Source of the DNA: Flavobacterium aerium
GTDB taxonomy: Bacteria > Bacteroidota > Bacteroidia > Flavobacteriales > Flavobacteriaceae
Reading direction: 5' to 3'
Assembly: GCF_030766725.1 (NCBI RefSeq)
Contig: NZ_JARQWR010000014.1
Coordinates: 42,718-106,717, forward strand
DNA: 64,000 nucleotides
The notes beneath the pieces are model-generated. The model did no database searches. It was not told where the DNA came from and worked only from the letters and a program-made list of their open reading frames with translations. Positions 9,210-18,491 of this stretch are shown here, one piece after another. The number at the start of each line of letters is the position of its first letter. Positions within the stretch are counted from its first letter, which is position 1. A program made the position numbers and the translations under genes.

Positions 9210-9249
9210 AAAAAGAGTCAAAATGTTTTTCAACATTTTGACTCTTTTT
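9210..9249 (-). terminator. Intrinsic terminator of the glycosyltransferase gene
   Basis: A perfect 18-bp stem (9210-9227 with 9232-9249) has a four-base loop, with a T-run on the minus-strand 3' side. It sits 25 bp after the stop of the glycosyltransferase gene. Confidence 0.88.
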
Positions 9250-9273
9250 AAGTCCTCTACTTTAGAAGTACCA

Positions 9274-10695
9274 CTATTTATTTTCCACTAATTCACGGGT
9301 AAGCCATCCTTTTCTACTCGCCGTAGCAATTGCATAGGGAGTAATCCAGAATAATCCAAAAGTATATAAAATACTATATGAATATGCCCAAAAAGACTCT
9401 GATAATGTATATCGTTTTGCATAGAATAATACTGGGAAGCTAGACAAAACAAGTATACTAAAAAGTGTTGAACTAACAAATAATAATGGATGTGTTAGCA
9501 CCAAGAATATCATGAATATGGTGAATGGATAGGTCATCACGATTTTTAAAGATTGGTTCAAAAACAAAAGTCTTGTTCCTATTTTAGATTCCTCTCTAAA
9601 TTCTTTAAAAACATATTGTGACATCATAATATTTTCACGGACATTACTTCTATCCCATCGAATAAACATTTTATATAATCCACTGTATTTTTCAGGAACA
9701 TTTGTATAAGCATAAGCATTTCTTTGAAATAGCACATGATGTCCTTGTTTCAAAATCATGTTGGTCATGGCGCGATCTTCCCCAATATCAGAAAGTTCCC
9801 CCATAAAGGTTTGATTAATCCATTCTGGAAGACAAGCAAATACAGCTGTACTTCTATAAGCAGCCAAAGCCCCTGGTGTACAAAGTACAGAACCTAAACT
9901 ACTTTCCGCAGAACGCATGAATTCAAAACTCAATACAAAACTCACGTTTAACATTTTAGGTAATATAGCCTTATCATTGTTCAATACCTGAATATTTCCT
10001 GCTACAGCACCACATTTTTCATTCGTAACAAAAGGACTTACTAAATTTCGTAATGTATCTGTTTTTACAACAGAATCACTATCAACCGTTACGAAAATTT
10101 CACCACTACCCAATTTAAAACCACGGTAAAGTGCATGTCGTTTTCCTTTATTTTCTGGTTGTTGGTAAATAGACAAACGATCTCCTAATTTCTCTTTCGC
10201 TTTTTGCATCCAATACCAAGTATCATCTTTACTTCCATCGTCAATCGCCAATAGTTGTAATTTCTCCATTGGGTATTCGCTTTCTGCTAAACTCATTAAT
10301 GTTGCCCAAACTTGCTTACCTTCATTATATGCCGGTACAATTACGGTACAAGTAGGTAATAAATCGTCTGTAACTGATTTAATTGGCTTATATAGGAAAT
10401 ACAGGTATAAATTATACAAGAAGAAACCACCTTTGAACAACAATAATGTTGTTGCTATAATTAGGAAAGTAAGACCTAGTGTAGAATTTATTCTGTCCGT
10501 ATGGAATTGATCAAATTGAGGTTGCAATTCATAAAATAAAAAAGCTGCTCCAATCATTAATAGAAATGTACCCATTAATACTATCGTTCCTAATGGATTT
10601 ATATTAGACGCTGTAAATCTTCCTGCAATCTTATCCATAAAAGATTGTTGATCAGAATAATACAATTGTTTTGATGTGATTTTTTCGCTTTTCAT
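9274..10695 (-). CDS. Membrane glycosyltransferase family 2, NodC/hyaluronan synthase-like
   Basis: A 473-residue processive-type GT2 enzyme. Two N-terminal membrane helices (about residues 35-55 and 75-100) precede the GT-A domain: VIVPAYNEG and LLAIDDGSKDD for UDP-sugar binding, the DSDS metal site at 205-208, the GEDR acceptor/catalytic motif at 305-308, and RWDRSNVRE at 346-354, the equivalent of the QxxRW product-binding motif. Three or more C-terminal helices would form the translocation channel. This pattern fits enzymes that polymerise and export GlcNAc-containing chains such as NodC, chitin-type or hyaluronan synthases; the sugar is not determinable here. No sugar-nucleotide genes, deacetylase or c-di-GMP-binding PilZ domain is beside it. 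The gene is monocistronic with its own terminator. Confidence 0.85.
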   Translation of the reverse strand: MKSEKITSKQLYYSDQQSFMDKIAGRFTASNINPLGTIVLMGTFLLMIGAAFLFYELQPQFDQFHTDRINSTLGLTFLIIATTLLLFKGGFFLYNLYLYFLYKPIKSVTDDLLPTCTVIVPAYNEGKQVWATLMSLAESEYPMEKLQLLAIDDGSKDDTWYWMQKAKEKLGDRLSIYQQPENKGKRHALYRGFKLGSGEIFVTVDSDSVVKTDTLRNLVSPFVTNEKCGAVAGNIQVLNNDKAILPKMLNVSFVLSFEFMRSAESSLGSVLCTPGALAAYRSTAVFACLPEWINQTFMGELSDIGEDRAMTNMILKQGHHVLFQRNAYAYTNVPEKYSGLYKMFIRWDRSNVRENIMMSQYVFKEFREESKIGTRLLFLNQSLKIVMTYPFTIFMIFLVLTHPLLFVSSTLFSILVLSSFPVLFYAKRYTLSESFWAYSYSILYTFGLFWITPYAIATASRKGWLTRELVENK

Positions 10696-11088
10696 GTTTG
10701 TTGTAATACTATTTTTCTATCTTAAATTGCCTTTCTTTCTTTTGTTTTCTAATCCTATTGAATTCATCAACAAATAGTGAGAGGCATCCGCACATCCCAA
10801 TAAGCAAGCCTCATGCCACTTACATATTTACATTGAAAACCAAGCATTTAGACAATAAACACATCTGTTTAAGTGGGTATTTTTTCCCCATTCTGCACCC
10901 AATTCCTCACTTTGAGATATAGATATTATTACCTTTTAAAATACAGTATCATATCCTAAAACTAATTCCTACTCGTTTATCATAATTTAAAAAGCATTTC
11001 TTATAGTCCACAAAGTTGTGTTAATTTTATAACAATATTTAATCTGTAATTTTGTCTTTGTAATCATCTTTATGTAATTTTGTCCTCG
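10696..11088. other. Intergenic region between divergent genes (393 bp)
   Basis: The region lies between the minus-strand glycosyltransferase and the plus-strand small exported protein. It carries no open frame I believe in. Its right end holds two TGTAATTTTGTC copies (11045-11056 and 11073-11084) that each contain a -7 box. Its left part has GAGGC (10781-10785) facing GCCTC about 30 bp later, a weak inverted repeat. No convincing promoter is visible for the glycosyltransferase. Confidence 0.5.
11051..11082 (+). promoter_or_regulatory. Promoter of the small gene before the RND operon
   Basis: TTTG (11051-11054) is followed after 20 bp by TAATTTTG (11075-11082), a match to the flavobacterial promoter. 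The same octamer also occurs at 11047-11054, inside a 12-bp direct repeat TGTAATTTTGTC with a 28-bp period. The second box ends only 6 bp before the ATG at 11089, so an mRNA from it would be almost leaderless. Confidence 0.5.
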
Positions 11089-11508
11089 ATGAAAAGATCA
11101 TTATTCAAATTTTTCCTATCACTAATAACGCTTATAGTAAGTGGATCATCCCATTTGCAAGCGCATACACATGATAATGATTACTTCTCACTTTTAAAAA
11201 ATATTGAGCATACTAAGAAAGTTGACAGTATTTTAAAATTTGAATCCAATTCAAGTTTCAAGGTTGATTCTTCTGAAAAAGAACTAAAAAAAGACTACAG
11301 CAGAACTATTGTTGATGAGGGTGATGATAGTGAATCTAACACTTTCAAGAAAAAATTAACAGGTAGTCATTACTTTACTTCTGTATTTTCCACTCCTGTT
11401 TCTGCCGATTTCTTTAACAACTTCAAAAATCGCTTGCCTATTGGTAAGCATTTTCTATATTTCTCCTCACAAAGGTGGTTCATCCTCTTTCAGGTATTCC
11501 GAATTTGA
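11089..11508 (+). CDS. Small exported protein preceding an RND operon, unknown function
   Basis: I do not recognise this 139-residue protein. The ATG at 11089 starts a signal peptide (hydrophobic residues about 5-22, then SSHLQA), followed at once by a His-containing stretch, HTHDND, that could bind a metal. The middle is Lys/Asp/Ser-rich and probably disordered; the C-terminal part is aromatic and hydrophobic and ends in WFILFQVFRI. An open TTG three codons earlier is not needed. The gene lies 138 bp before the RND adaptor, where many bacteria have a regulator gene, so a sensing or accessory role for the pump is possible but is inference only. Two small palindromes separate it from the adaptor gene. 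Confidence 0.6.
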   Translation: MKRSLFKFFLSLITLIVSGSSHLQAHTHDNDYFSLLKNIEHTKKVDSILKFESNSSFKVDSSEKELKKDYSRTIVDEGDDSESNTFKKKLTGSHYFTSVFSTPVSADFFNNFKNRLPIGKHFLYFSSQRWFILFQVFRI

Positions 11509-11520
11509 TTTAATCCTATT

Positions 11521-11555
11521 TAGGCATCCGCCTAATTATCTATTTACATAAATAG
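11521..11555. repeat. Two adjacent short palindromes before the RND adaptor
   Basis: TAGGC-ATCC-GCCTA (11521-11534) and CTATTTA-CA-TAAATAG (11540-11555) are perfect inverted repeats six bases apart, just after the small exported gene and 90 bp before the RND adaptor. They could be operator sites or part of an RNA structure; neither is followed by a T-run. Confidence 0.5.
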
Positions 11556-11646
11556 CCCCTTCACATTTCGTTAAGCGGGATTCAGTTGTATTGTTTTATA
11601 CCAACTGGCAAAAGGATTATCACAAAAATCATATTTTAAAATTATT

Positions 11647-12729
11647 ATGAAGAGAATACTCATGCTCTTGAGCTTGTGCGCGTTGTTGTGCAATATCAGT
11701 TGTAAAAAAGAAATAAAAGAAACAGAAAGCGAAACTAAGTTTCTAGTTACTAATCCAATAAAAATGGACACCTTAATCACTAAAGATTATGTGTCTCAAA
11801 TTAATTCCATACGCCATATAGAAATTAGAACCCAAGAAAGAGGTTACTTGGATAAAATATATGTTGATGAAGGTCAATTTGTAAAAAAAGGGCAACTTTT
11901 ATTTCAAATTATGCCTAAGATATATGAAGCCGAAATGCAAAAAGCTCAAGCTGAGTCTAATTTTGCTGAAATTGAATACAAAAACACCAAAAGATTGGCG
12001 GATAAAAATGTTGTAGCTCCTAATGAATTAGCTATGGCAAAAGCCAAATGGGATAAAGCCAATGCTGAATTATCTCTAACAAAAGTCCACCTTGGATTCA
12101 CACAAATCAGAGCGCCATTTGATGGTATAATTGACCGTTTTCACGTAAGACCAGGGAGTCTTGTGGATGAAGGTGATTTACTAACTAATCTTTCTGATAA
12201 CAGCCAAATGTGGGTATATTATAATGTTCCTGAAGCAGAATACTTAGATTACAAGGCTCAGGTAAAAAATAATACTCACATCAAAGTAAATCTTTTAATG
12301 GCTAATAATAAACTGTTTGATAGTCCAGGTATAGTAGAAACTATTGAAGCTGACTTTGACAATGAAACGGGTAACATCCCTTTCCGAGCAACATTTCCAA
12401 ATCCTAATGGATTATTACGCCACGGTGAAACCGGTAATATCGAAATGAATGTTCCCCTAAACAATGCGATTATCATTCCTCAAAAAGCGACGTATGAAGT
12501 TTTAGAGAAACGATATGTTTTTGTAGTAGATAAAGATAACAAAGTACATTCCAGAGAAATTACTATTGGTACTGAAATGGAAGATCTTTATGTGGTGAGC
12601 AAAGGTTTAAATGAAAATGACAAAATACTTCTTGAAGGTATTCGCAAGGTAAAAGATAATGATAAGATTACTTATGATTATAAAAAACCTCAATCTATAA
12701 TCTCCGATTTAAAACTACCTGCAGAATAA
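11647..12729 (+). CDS. RND efflux periplasmic adaptor (membrane fusion protein)
   Basis: A 360-residue adaptor of the AcrA/MexA type that links the inner-membrane RND permease to the outer-membrane channel. The N terminus has a signal peptide with Cys19 (NISC) that probably carries the lipid anchor, although the lipobox is imperfect. A biotinyl-lipoyl-like half (ERGYLDKIYVDEGQFVKKG, about residues 75-95), an alpha-helical hairpin (about 100-150), the second lipoyl half (IRAPFDGIIDRF, about 155-170), a beta-barrel and a membrane-proximal domain follow in the usual order. It starts the adaptor-permease-channel operon; the permease begins 26 bp downstream. Confidence 0.93.
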   Translation: MKRILMLLSLCALLCNISCKKEIKETESETKFLVTNPIKMDTLITKDYVSQINSIRHIEIRTQERGYLDKIYVDEGQFVKKGQLLFQIMPKIYEAEMQKAQAESNFAEIEYKNTKRLADKNVVAPNELAMAKAKWDKANAELSLTKVHLGFTQIRAPFDGIIDRFHVRPGSLVDEGDLLTNLSDNSQMWVYYNVPEAEYLDYKAQVKNNTHIKVNLLMANNKLFDSPGIVETIEADFDNETGNIPFRATFPNPNGLLRHGETGNIEMNVPLNNAIIIPQKATYEVLEKRYVFVVDKDNKVHSREITIGTEMEDLYVVSKGLNENDKILLEGIRKVKDNDKITYDYKKPQSIISDLKLPAE

Positions 12730-12755
12730 TTTTCACAGTATAAAAAAATAAGACA

Positions 12756-15700
12756 ATGTTTAATAAATTCATACAAAGGCCAGTCCTGGCTATAGTGATA
12801 TCTCTTGTCATTATATTCATGGGAATACTGGCTATAAATACGCTACCCGTATCACAGTTCCCATCAATTGCCCCTCCAAGGGTACTTGTTAGTGTAGCTT
12901 ATCCGGGAGCAAGTGCTGACGTATTAGTAAAATCTGTACTTATCCCAATGGAAAAATCCATTAATGGTGTACCGGGGATGAAATACATGACTTCTGATGC
13001 AACCAGTGCTGGTGAAGCTACTATACAAGTAGTTTTTGATTTGGGTACTGATCCTAATCAGGCCGTTGTAAACGTAAAAAACCGTATTGAACAAATCACA
13101 AACCGACTACCTGAATTGGTACAACGTGAAGGTATTGTAGTAAACTTTACTGCTCCTAATATGTTGATGTATGTGAATCTTTACAGTAAGAATAAGAATG
13201 CAGATGAAAAGTTCCTATACAACTATGCCAGTGTAAATATTGTAAATGAGCTAAACCGATTACCTGGTGTAGGTAGTTCACAAATTTTGGGTAGTAGACA
13301 GTATTCTATGCGTATTTGGCTAAAACCTGATAGAATGCGTGCGTATAATGTTTCTACAGATGAAGTAATGGAAGCATTATCTGAACAAAGTATTATTGGT
13401 TCTCCGGGTAGAATTGGACAAAGTTCTGGTAAACGTTCACAGTCATTAGAGTACGTATTAACATATGAAGGACGATATAATGATACCAAACAATACAAAA
13501 ATGTTATTATTCGTGCAAATGCAAATGGGGAAATACTTCATCTAAAAGATGTTGCTGATGTAGAATTAGGAAGCGAGTTTTATGATATTTATTCCAACTT
13601 AAACAATCATCCTTCTGCCGCTATTGTATTAAAACAAACCTATGGAAGTAATGCCAGCGATGTAATTAAAGAAGTAAAAGCGAAACTGGAAGAAATTAAA
13701 TCCAGTTCTTTCCCGAATGGAATGGACTATGAGATTAGTTATGACGTTTCTAGCTTTTTGGATGCCTCTATAGACAAAGTAATCCATACATTGGGTGAAG
13801 CTTTTGTATTGGTTGCATTGGTTGTATTCGTATTCCTTGGGGATTTACGTTCCACATTAATTCCAATTATTGCCGTTCCAGTATCGCTTATTGGAGCTTT
13901 TATTTTCATGCAATATTTTGGTCTTACCATCAACTTAATTACTTTGTTTGCTCTTGTATTAGCTATTGGGGTCGTTGTCGATGATGCCATCGTCGTCGTC
14001 GAGGCCGTCCATGCCAAGATGGAGGAGGAACATCTCTCTCCTTATAAAGCCGTAAAAAAAGTACTTCGTGAGATTAGTGGTGCTATTATAGCAATTACAT
14101 TATTGATGACAGCTGTATTCGTTCCTGTTGCCTTTATGACTGGTCCTGTAGGTGTATTCTATAGACAATTCTCTATTACAATGGCTACTTCTATTGTAAT
14201 TTCAGGTATTGTTGCTCTTACCCTTACTCCAGTATTGTGTGCTATGATTTTAAAAAATAATCATGGCCAACCAAGAAAGAAAACACCTATCAATAGATTA
14301 CTTGATGTTTTCAATAATGTATTTGAAAAAATTACAGGAAAATATGTAGGGTTACTAAAATTAATTGCAAATCGTAGAGTCGTTACTTTCGGTATCCTTA
14401 TCGCTTTTTGTGGTGGAATATGGTTAACGAGTAGTAGTCTTCCATCTGGTTTTATCCCTAATGAAGATCAGGGTATGATTTATGCAATTATTCAAACTCC
14501 TCCAGGTTCTACATTGGAAAGAACAAATGATATTGCTAGAGAATTACAGCAAGTTGCTGGACGTGTAGAAGGTATTAAATCTGTTTCAGCCTTAGCGGGT
14601 TATGAAGTACTAACAGAAGGTCGTGGATCTAACGCGGGTACTTGTATTATTAACCTTAAAAACTGGTCCGATCGTAAGCATACTGTTACTGAAATTATTG
14701 AGGAATTAGAGGTAAAAGCCAAGAATATCCCTGGAGCAACTATAGAATTCTTTGGTCCACCTGCTGTACCTGGATATGGAGCTGCCGGAGGTTTTTCACT
14801 ACGTTTATTGGATAAAACTAACTCTGATAATTATAAAGATTTAGAGAAAGTAAACGATAAGTTTATGGCTGAATTAGGCAAACGTAAAGAGTTAACAGGT
14901 CTATTTACCTTCTTTAGTGCCAACTATCCACAGTATGAACTTCAAATTGATAATCAGGCTGCCATGCAAAAAGGTGTTTCCATTGGTAAAGCCATGAATA
15001 ACCTATCAATTTTGGTCGGTAGTACCTATGAACTTGGTTTCGTTAAGTTTGGTACTTTTTATAAAGTATATGTACAATCCTCTCCAGAATACAGACAGTT
15101 ACCAGAAGATGTGTTGAAATTATATGTGAAGAATAACCGTGATGAAATGGTTCCTTATTCTGCTTTTATGAAAATTAAAAAGACACAAGGACTTAATGAA
15201 ATTACACGTTATAACATGTATACTTCTTCTGCGATTCGTGGGGAACCTGCAAAAGGATACAGTAGTGGTGAAGCGATTGCAGCAATTCAAGAGGTTGCAC
15301 AAAAAACGTTACCACGTGGATATGGTATTGACTGGGAAGGACTTTCTAAAGATGAGGCTGCTCGTGGAAATGAAGCAATTTATATTTTCATCGTTGTATT
15401 AGCCTTTGTGTACTTAGTATTAGCCGCACAATATGAAAGCTTTATCATACCACTTGCAGTAGTATTCTCATTGCCTGCAGGGATTTTCGGATCATTCATT
15501 TTACTTAAAATGTTTGGACTTGCAAATGATATTTATGCACAAGTTGGACTCGTCATGCTGGTCGGACTGCTCGGGAAGAATGCCGTATTGATTGTCGAAT
15601 TTGCCGTCCAGAAGCATTTGGAAGGATTCACGATACTTGAAGCGGCTATTGAAGGTGCAAAAGTACGTTTCCGTCCTATTTTAATGACTTCATTTGCTTT

Positions 15701-15932
15701 TATTGCCGGATTAATTCCTCTAGTTATTGCTACAGGACCAGGGGCAATAGGAAACCGCACAATAGGTACTTCTGCCGCCGGAGGTATGCTCTTTGGAACC
15801 ATTTTCGGGGTTATTATTGTTCCGGGACTATACTACATATTTGGCACACTGGCAGATGGCCGTAAGCTGATTAAAAATGAAGATGAAAGACCATTAACTG
15901 AAGAAATTGACCATCATGTTAAAAAGAAATAA
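12756..15932 (+). CDS. RND efflux permease, HAE1 (AcrB/MexB) family
   Basis: A full-length 1058-residue proton-driven tripartite pump subunit of the inner membrane. The N terminus MFNKFIQRPVLAIVISL is typical, and the proton-relay residues are all present: Asp409 and Asp410 in TM4 (GVVVDDAIVVVE) and Lys941 in TM10 (GLLGKNAVLIVEF). The docking and porter domains between TM1-2 and TM7-8 have the usual length, which points to hydrophobic drug or detergent substrates rather than metals. Two stretches, 13971-14029 (TM4) and about 15547-15620 (TM10), use GC-ending codons (GTC, GCC, ATC, GAG, AAG, CTC) that are rare in the rest of the gene. The channel gene overlaps its 3' end. Confidence 0.96.
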   Translation: MFNKFIQRPVLAIVISLVIIFMGILAINTLPVSQFPSIAPPRVLVSVAYPGASADVLVKSVLIPMEKSINGVPGMKYMTSDATSAGEATIQVVFDLGTDPNQAVVNVKNRIEQITNRLPELVQREGIVVNFTAPNMLMYVNLYSKNKNADEKFLYNYASVNIVNELNRLPGVGSSQILGSRQYSMRIWLKPDRMRAYNVSTDEVMEALSEQSIIGSPGRIGQSSGKRSQSLEYVLTYEGRYNDTKQYKNVIIRANANGEILHLKDVADVELGSEFYDIYSNLNNHPSAAIVLKQTYGSNASDVIKEVKAKLEEIKSSSFPNGMDYEISYDVSSFLDASIDKVIHTLGEAFVLVALVVFVFLGDLRSTLIPIIAVPVSLIGAFIFMQYFGLTINLITLFALVLAIGVVVDDAIVVVEAVHAKMEEEHLSPYKAVKKVLREISGAIIAITLLMTAVFVPVAFMTGPVGVFYRQFSITMATSIVISGIVALTLTPVLCAMILKNNHGQPRKKTPINRLLDVFNNVFEKITGKYVGLLKLIANRRVVTFGILIAFCGGIWLTSSSLPSGFIPNEDQGMIYAIIQTPPGSTLERTNDIARELQQVAGRVEGIKSVSALAGYEVLTEGRGSNAGTCIINLKNWSDRKHTVTEIIEELEVKAKNIPGATIEFFGPPAVPGYGAAGGFSLRLLDKTNSDNYKDLEKVNDKFMAELGKRKELTGLFTFFSANYPQYELQIDNQAAMQKGVSIGKAMNNLSILVGSTYELGFVKFGTFYKVYVQSSPEYRQLPEDVLKLYVKNNRDEMVPYSAFMKIKKTQGLNEITRYNMYTSSAIRGEPAKGYSSGEAIAAIQEVAQKTLPRGYGIDWEGLSKDEAARGNEAIYIFIVVLAFVYLVLAAQYESFIIPLAVVFSLPAGIFGSFILLKMFGLANDIYAQVGLVMLVGLLGKNAVLIVEFAVQKHLEGFTILEAAIEGAKVRFRPILMTSFAFIAGLIPLVIATGPGAIGNRTIGTSAAGGMLFGTIFGVIIVPGLYYIFGTLADGRKLIKNEDERPLTEEIDHHVKKK

Positions 15933-17346
15933 ATACGCAGCAATTGCCTGCATACTATTACTGAGTGTTATAGGATGTAAAGCACCTGCTTTAGTCCAAA
16001 AAACAGAAAATAAAACTGTACCTGCGAGTTATAATGACTCGCAGGATAGCACTAATATTGCTAAAGTAAAATGGAAAGACTATTTTACAGATCCAAGTCT
16101 TGGTGCTTTAATTGAAACGGCATTGAGTAATAATCAGGAGTTGAATATTACCTTACAAGAAATCGAAATTTCTAAAAATGAAATCAGAGCTCGAAAAGGA
16201 GAATATCTACCTTTCATTGGTGCAAAAGCTTCTGCAGGTCTTGAAAAAGTAGGCCGATATACGAGTAAAGGAGCAAATGACGCTAACACTGAAATTAAAC
16301 CCGGCAAAGAAACTCCTGAACCATTGCCAGATTATATGGCTGGACTTTATGCAACATGGGAAATTGATGTTTGGGGCAAACTTCACAATGCTAAAAAAGC
16401 AGCTGTAAGTCGATATTTATCTACTGTGGAAGGAAAAAACTTCATGGTTACTAACCTTATTGCTGAAATTGCCAATTCATATTATGAATTATTAGCCCTT
16501 GATAATCAATTGGAAATCCTAAACAAGAATATTGCATTGCAAAACAATGCTTTTGAAATTGTTAAACTACAAAAAGAATCGGCTAAGGTTACAGAATTAG
16601 CTGTACGCAGATTTGAAGCACAATTACTCAATACAAAAAGTATTCAGTATGATGTGCAACAAAAGATAACCGAAACTGAAAATCATCTTAACTACCTGGT
16701 TGGTCGATTCCCACAACCTATTCAACGTGATGCTCCGGCATTCAATAATTTAATACCGGAAGTTATTCATGCGGGTATACCGTCACAGTTATTGGCTAAT
16801 CGTCCTGATATTAAACAGGCAGAATTGGACCTTGCTGCTGCCAAATTGGATGTGAAAGTAGCTAAAGCTCGTTTTTATCCTTCATTGGGTATTTCGGCTG
16901 GTATAGGTTACCAAGCTTTTGATCCTTCTTATTTGGTGAAAACACCGGAGTCGTTACTGTATTCATTAGCAGGAGATATCACTGCTCCATTAATCAATAG
17001 AAATGCTATTAAAGCAACGTATTACAGTGCGAATTCAAAACAAATTCAAGCAGTTTACAACTATGAGCGTACTATTTTAAATGCTTATATTGAAGTTGTT
17101 AATCAAGTTTCAAAAATCAATAACTTAGAAAAAAGCTATGATTTGAAATCAAAAGAAGTTGAAGCATTGATGGTATCTATTGATATTTCAAATGATTTAT
17201 TTACATCCGCTCGTGCCGATTATATGGAAGTATTAATGACGCAACGTGATGCATTAGAATCAAAATTTGAGCTTATTGAAACCAAAAAACAGCAAATGAA
17301 TGCGATGGTTAATATCTACAAAGCATTAGGTGGTGGATGGAATTAA
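15916..17346 (+). CDS. Outer-membrane efflux lipoprotein, NodT/OprM (TolC) family
   Basis: A 476-residue channel subunit of the RND system. The ATG at 15916 begins a lipoprotein signal peptide with Cys21 (LLLSVIGCKAP); a TTG at 15907 is in frame but adds nothing to the signal. Two OEP repeats follow, with the first starting near WKDYFTDPSLGALIETAL and the second after about residue 285 (ANRPDIKQAELDLAAAKLDV), the standard NodT signature. The start overlaps the permease stop by 17 bp, so the three genes form one translationally coupled operon. A strong terminator ends the unit 45 bp after the stop. The upstream RND system in this window uses a non-lipidated TolC instead. Confidence 0.94.
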   Translation: MLKRNKYAAIACILLLSVIGCKAPALVQKTENKTVPASYNDSQDSTNIAKVKWKDYFTDPSLGALIETALSNNQELNITLQEIEISKNEIRARKGEYLPFIGAKASAGLEKVGRYTSKGANDANTEIKPGKETPEPLPDYMAGLYATWEIDVWGKLHNAKKAAVSRYLSTVEGKNFMVTNLIAEIANSYYELLALDNQLEILNKNIALQNNAFEIVKLQKESAKVTELAVRRFEAQLLNTKSIQYDVQQKITETENHLNYLVGRFPQPIQRDAPAFNNLIPEVIHAGIPSQLLANRPDIKQAELDLAAAKLDVKVAKARFYPSLGISAGIGYQAFDPSYLVKTPESLLYSLAGDITAPLINRNAIKATYYSANSKQIQAVYNYERTILNAYIEVVNQVSKINNLEKSYDLKSKEVEALMVSIDISNDLFTSARADYMEVLMTQRDALESKFELIETKKQQMNAMVNIYKALGGGWN

Positions 17347-17390
17347 ATCTGTCAAGATAGAAGTTTAGCCTACTCAAATTATTTTTAATG

Positions 17391-17428
17391 AAAGCCTTCA
17401 GGACAATTGTTCTTGAAGGCTTTTTTTT
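17391..17428 (+). terminator. Intrinsic terminator of the RND operon
   Basis: AAAGCCTTCA (17391-17400) pairs with TGAAGGCTTT (17414-17423); the inner GGACAA/TTGTTC bases extend the stem with one mismatch, and eight or more T residues follow. Confidence 0.9.
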
Positions 17429-17524
17429 ATTACTTATCTCAAGAAATATCCTGGAGACTATTATTTAAGATACTTTAAAAACATTCCGTTATCTTAGTAC
17501 TACATAAAATATAAGTCAGGTAGA

Positions 17525-18463
17525 ATGAATAAAACAAAAATAATTATTGCCGGTATTGGAGGTGTTGGAGGATATTTTGGCGGTTTATTAGCCCGTCATT
17601 TTCAAAACAGTCCAAGTGTTGAAATTAGTTTTATTGCCCGTGGAGAGCACTTAAAAGCGATTCAAAATAATGGCCTTACTGTGATTAATAGTACTGAAAC
17701 ATTTACTGCTAAGCCAGCTATCGCAACAAATAATCCCCCTGAAATTGGGATTGCCAACTTCATTATTATCGCTACAAAAAGCTATGATCTTGAAAATGTA
17801 ATGCATCAACTACAGCCTTGCATTGATAGAAACACCATCATTTTGCCTTTATTGAATGGTATTGTAAGCAAAGAGCAATTACAGAAAATCTATCCTGACA
17901 ACACCGTTTTAAATGGTTGTGTTTATATTATATCCCGCCTAAAAGAGCCTGGAATAGTTGAAAATAGTGGGAACATACAAAAACTTTATTTTGGACTTGA
18001 TACTCCATTAAATAATCAAATACTTTTATTAGAAGACCTCTTAAAACAAGCTGGAGTTGAGGCTATACTTTCAGAAAATAGCACTGAAATTATCTGGGAA
18101 AAATTCATTTTTCTTTCTCCTACCGCTACAGCGACTTCTTATTTTGATCAAAACATTGGACCTTTATTAGAGGATGACAATCATCGTACTATTTTAATGG
18201 GATTAATTGAAGAAATAACACGAATTGCCAAAGCTCGAAAAGTCGCTATTTCTGAGGATATTGTTGCCTTAACCATGAAAAAGTTAGAAGCATTACCTTA
18301 TCAGGCTACTTCATCGATGCATACGGATATAAGAAACAATAAACCCAATAACGAACTGGAATCGTTAACTGGGTTTATTATTACCGAAGGACAAAAGTAT
18401 AATGTCCCTACTCCTACTTATTCAATGCTTTATAATAAGCTCTCGGAAAAATTCAGAAAATAG
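17525..18463 (+). CDS. panE: Ketopantoate reductase (2-dehydropantoate 2-reductase)
   Basis: A 312-residue NADPH-dependent reductase that makes pantoate for pantothenate and coenzyme A synthesis in the cytoplasm. The N-terminal Rossmann motif is IAGIGGVGGYFGG, the family's Lys appears in IIATKSYDLENV (about residue 85), and the C-terminal helical domain starts near residue 190 with IWEKFIFLSPTA, which contains the conserved Lys that follows Trp-Glu. The Asn of the LLNGIVSKEQL motif near residue 118 is also present. The family includes paralogues acting on other keto acids, and no panB/panC gene is near, so the exact substrate is likely but not proven. The gene stands alone between a terminator and a minus-strand orphan. 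Confidence 0.85.
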   Translation: MNKTKIIIAGIGGVGGYFGGLLARHFQNSPSVEISFIARGEHLKAIQNNGLTVINSTETFTAKPAIATNNPPEIGIANFIIIATKSYDLENVMHQLQPCIDRNTIILPLLNGIVSKEQLQKIYPDNTVLNGCVYIISRLKEPGIVENSGNIQKLYFGLDTPLNNQILLLEDLLKQAGVEAILSENSTEIIWEKFIFLSPTATATSYFDQNIGPLLEDDNHRTILMGLIEEITRIAKARKVAISEDIVALTMKKLEALPYQATSSMHTDIRNNKPNNELESLTGFIITEGQKYNVPTPTYSMLYNKLSEKFRK

Positions 18464-18491
18464 AACTATACTTAAAGCACGTTTCATAATC

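Noticed and set aside
10781..11531. AGGCATCCGC present at 10782 and 11522, on both sides of the small exported gene
   Set aside because: The match is only about ten bases and the flanks differ, so it does not mark the ends of an inserted element.
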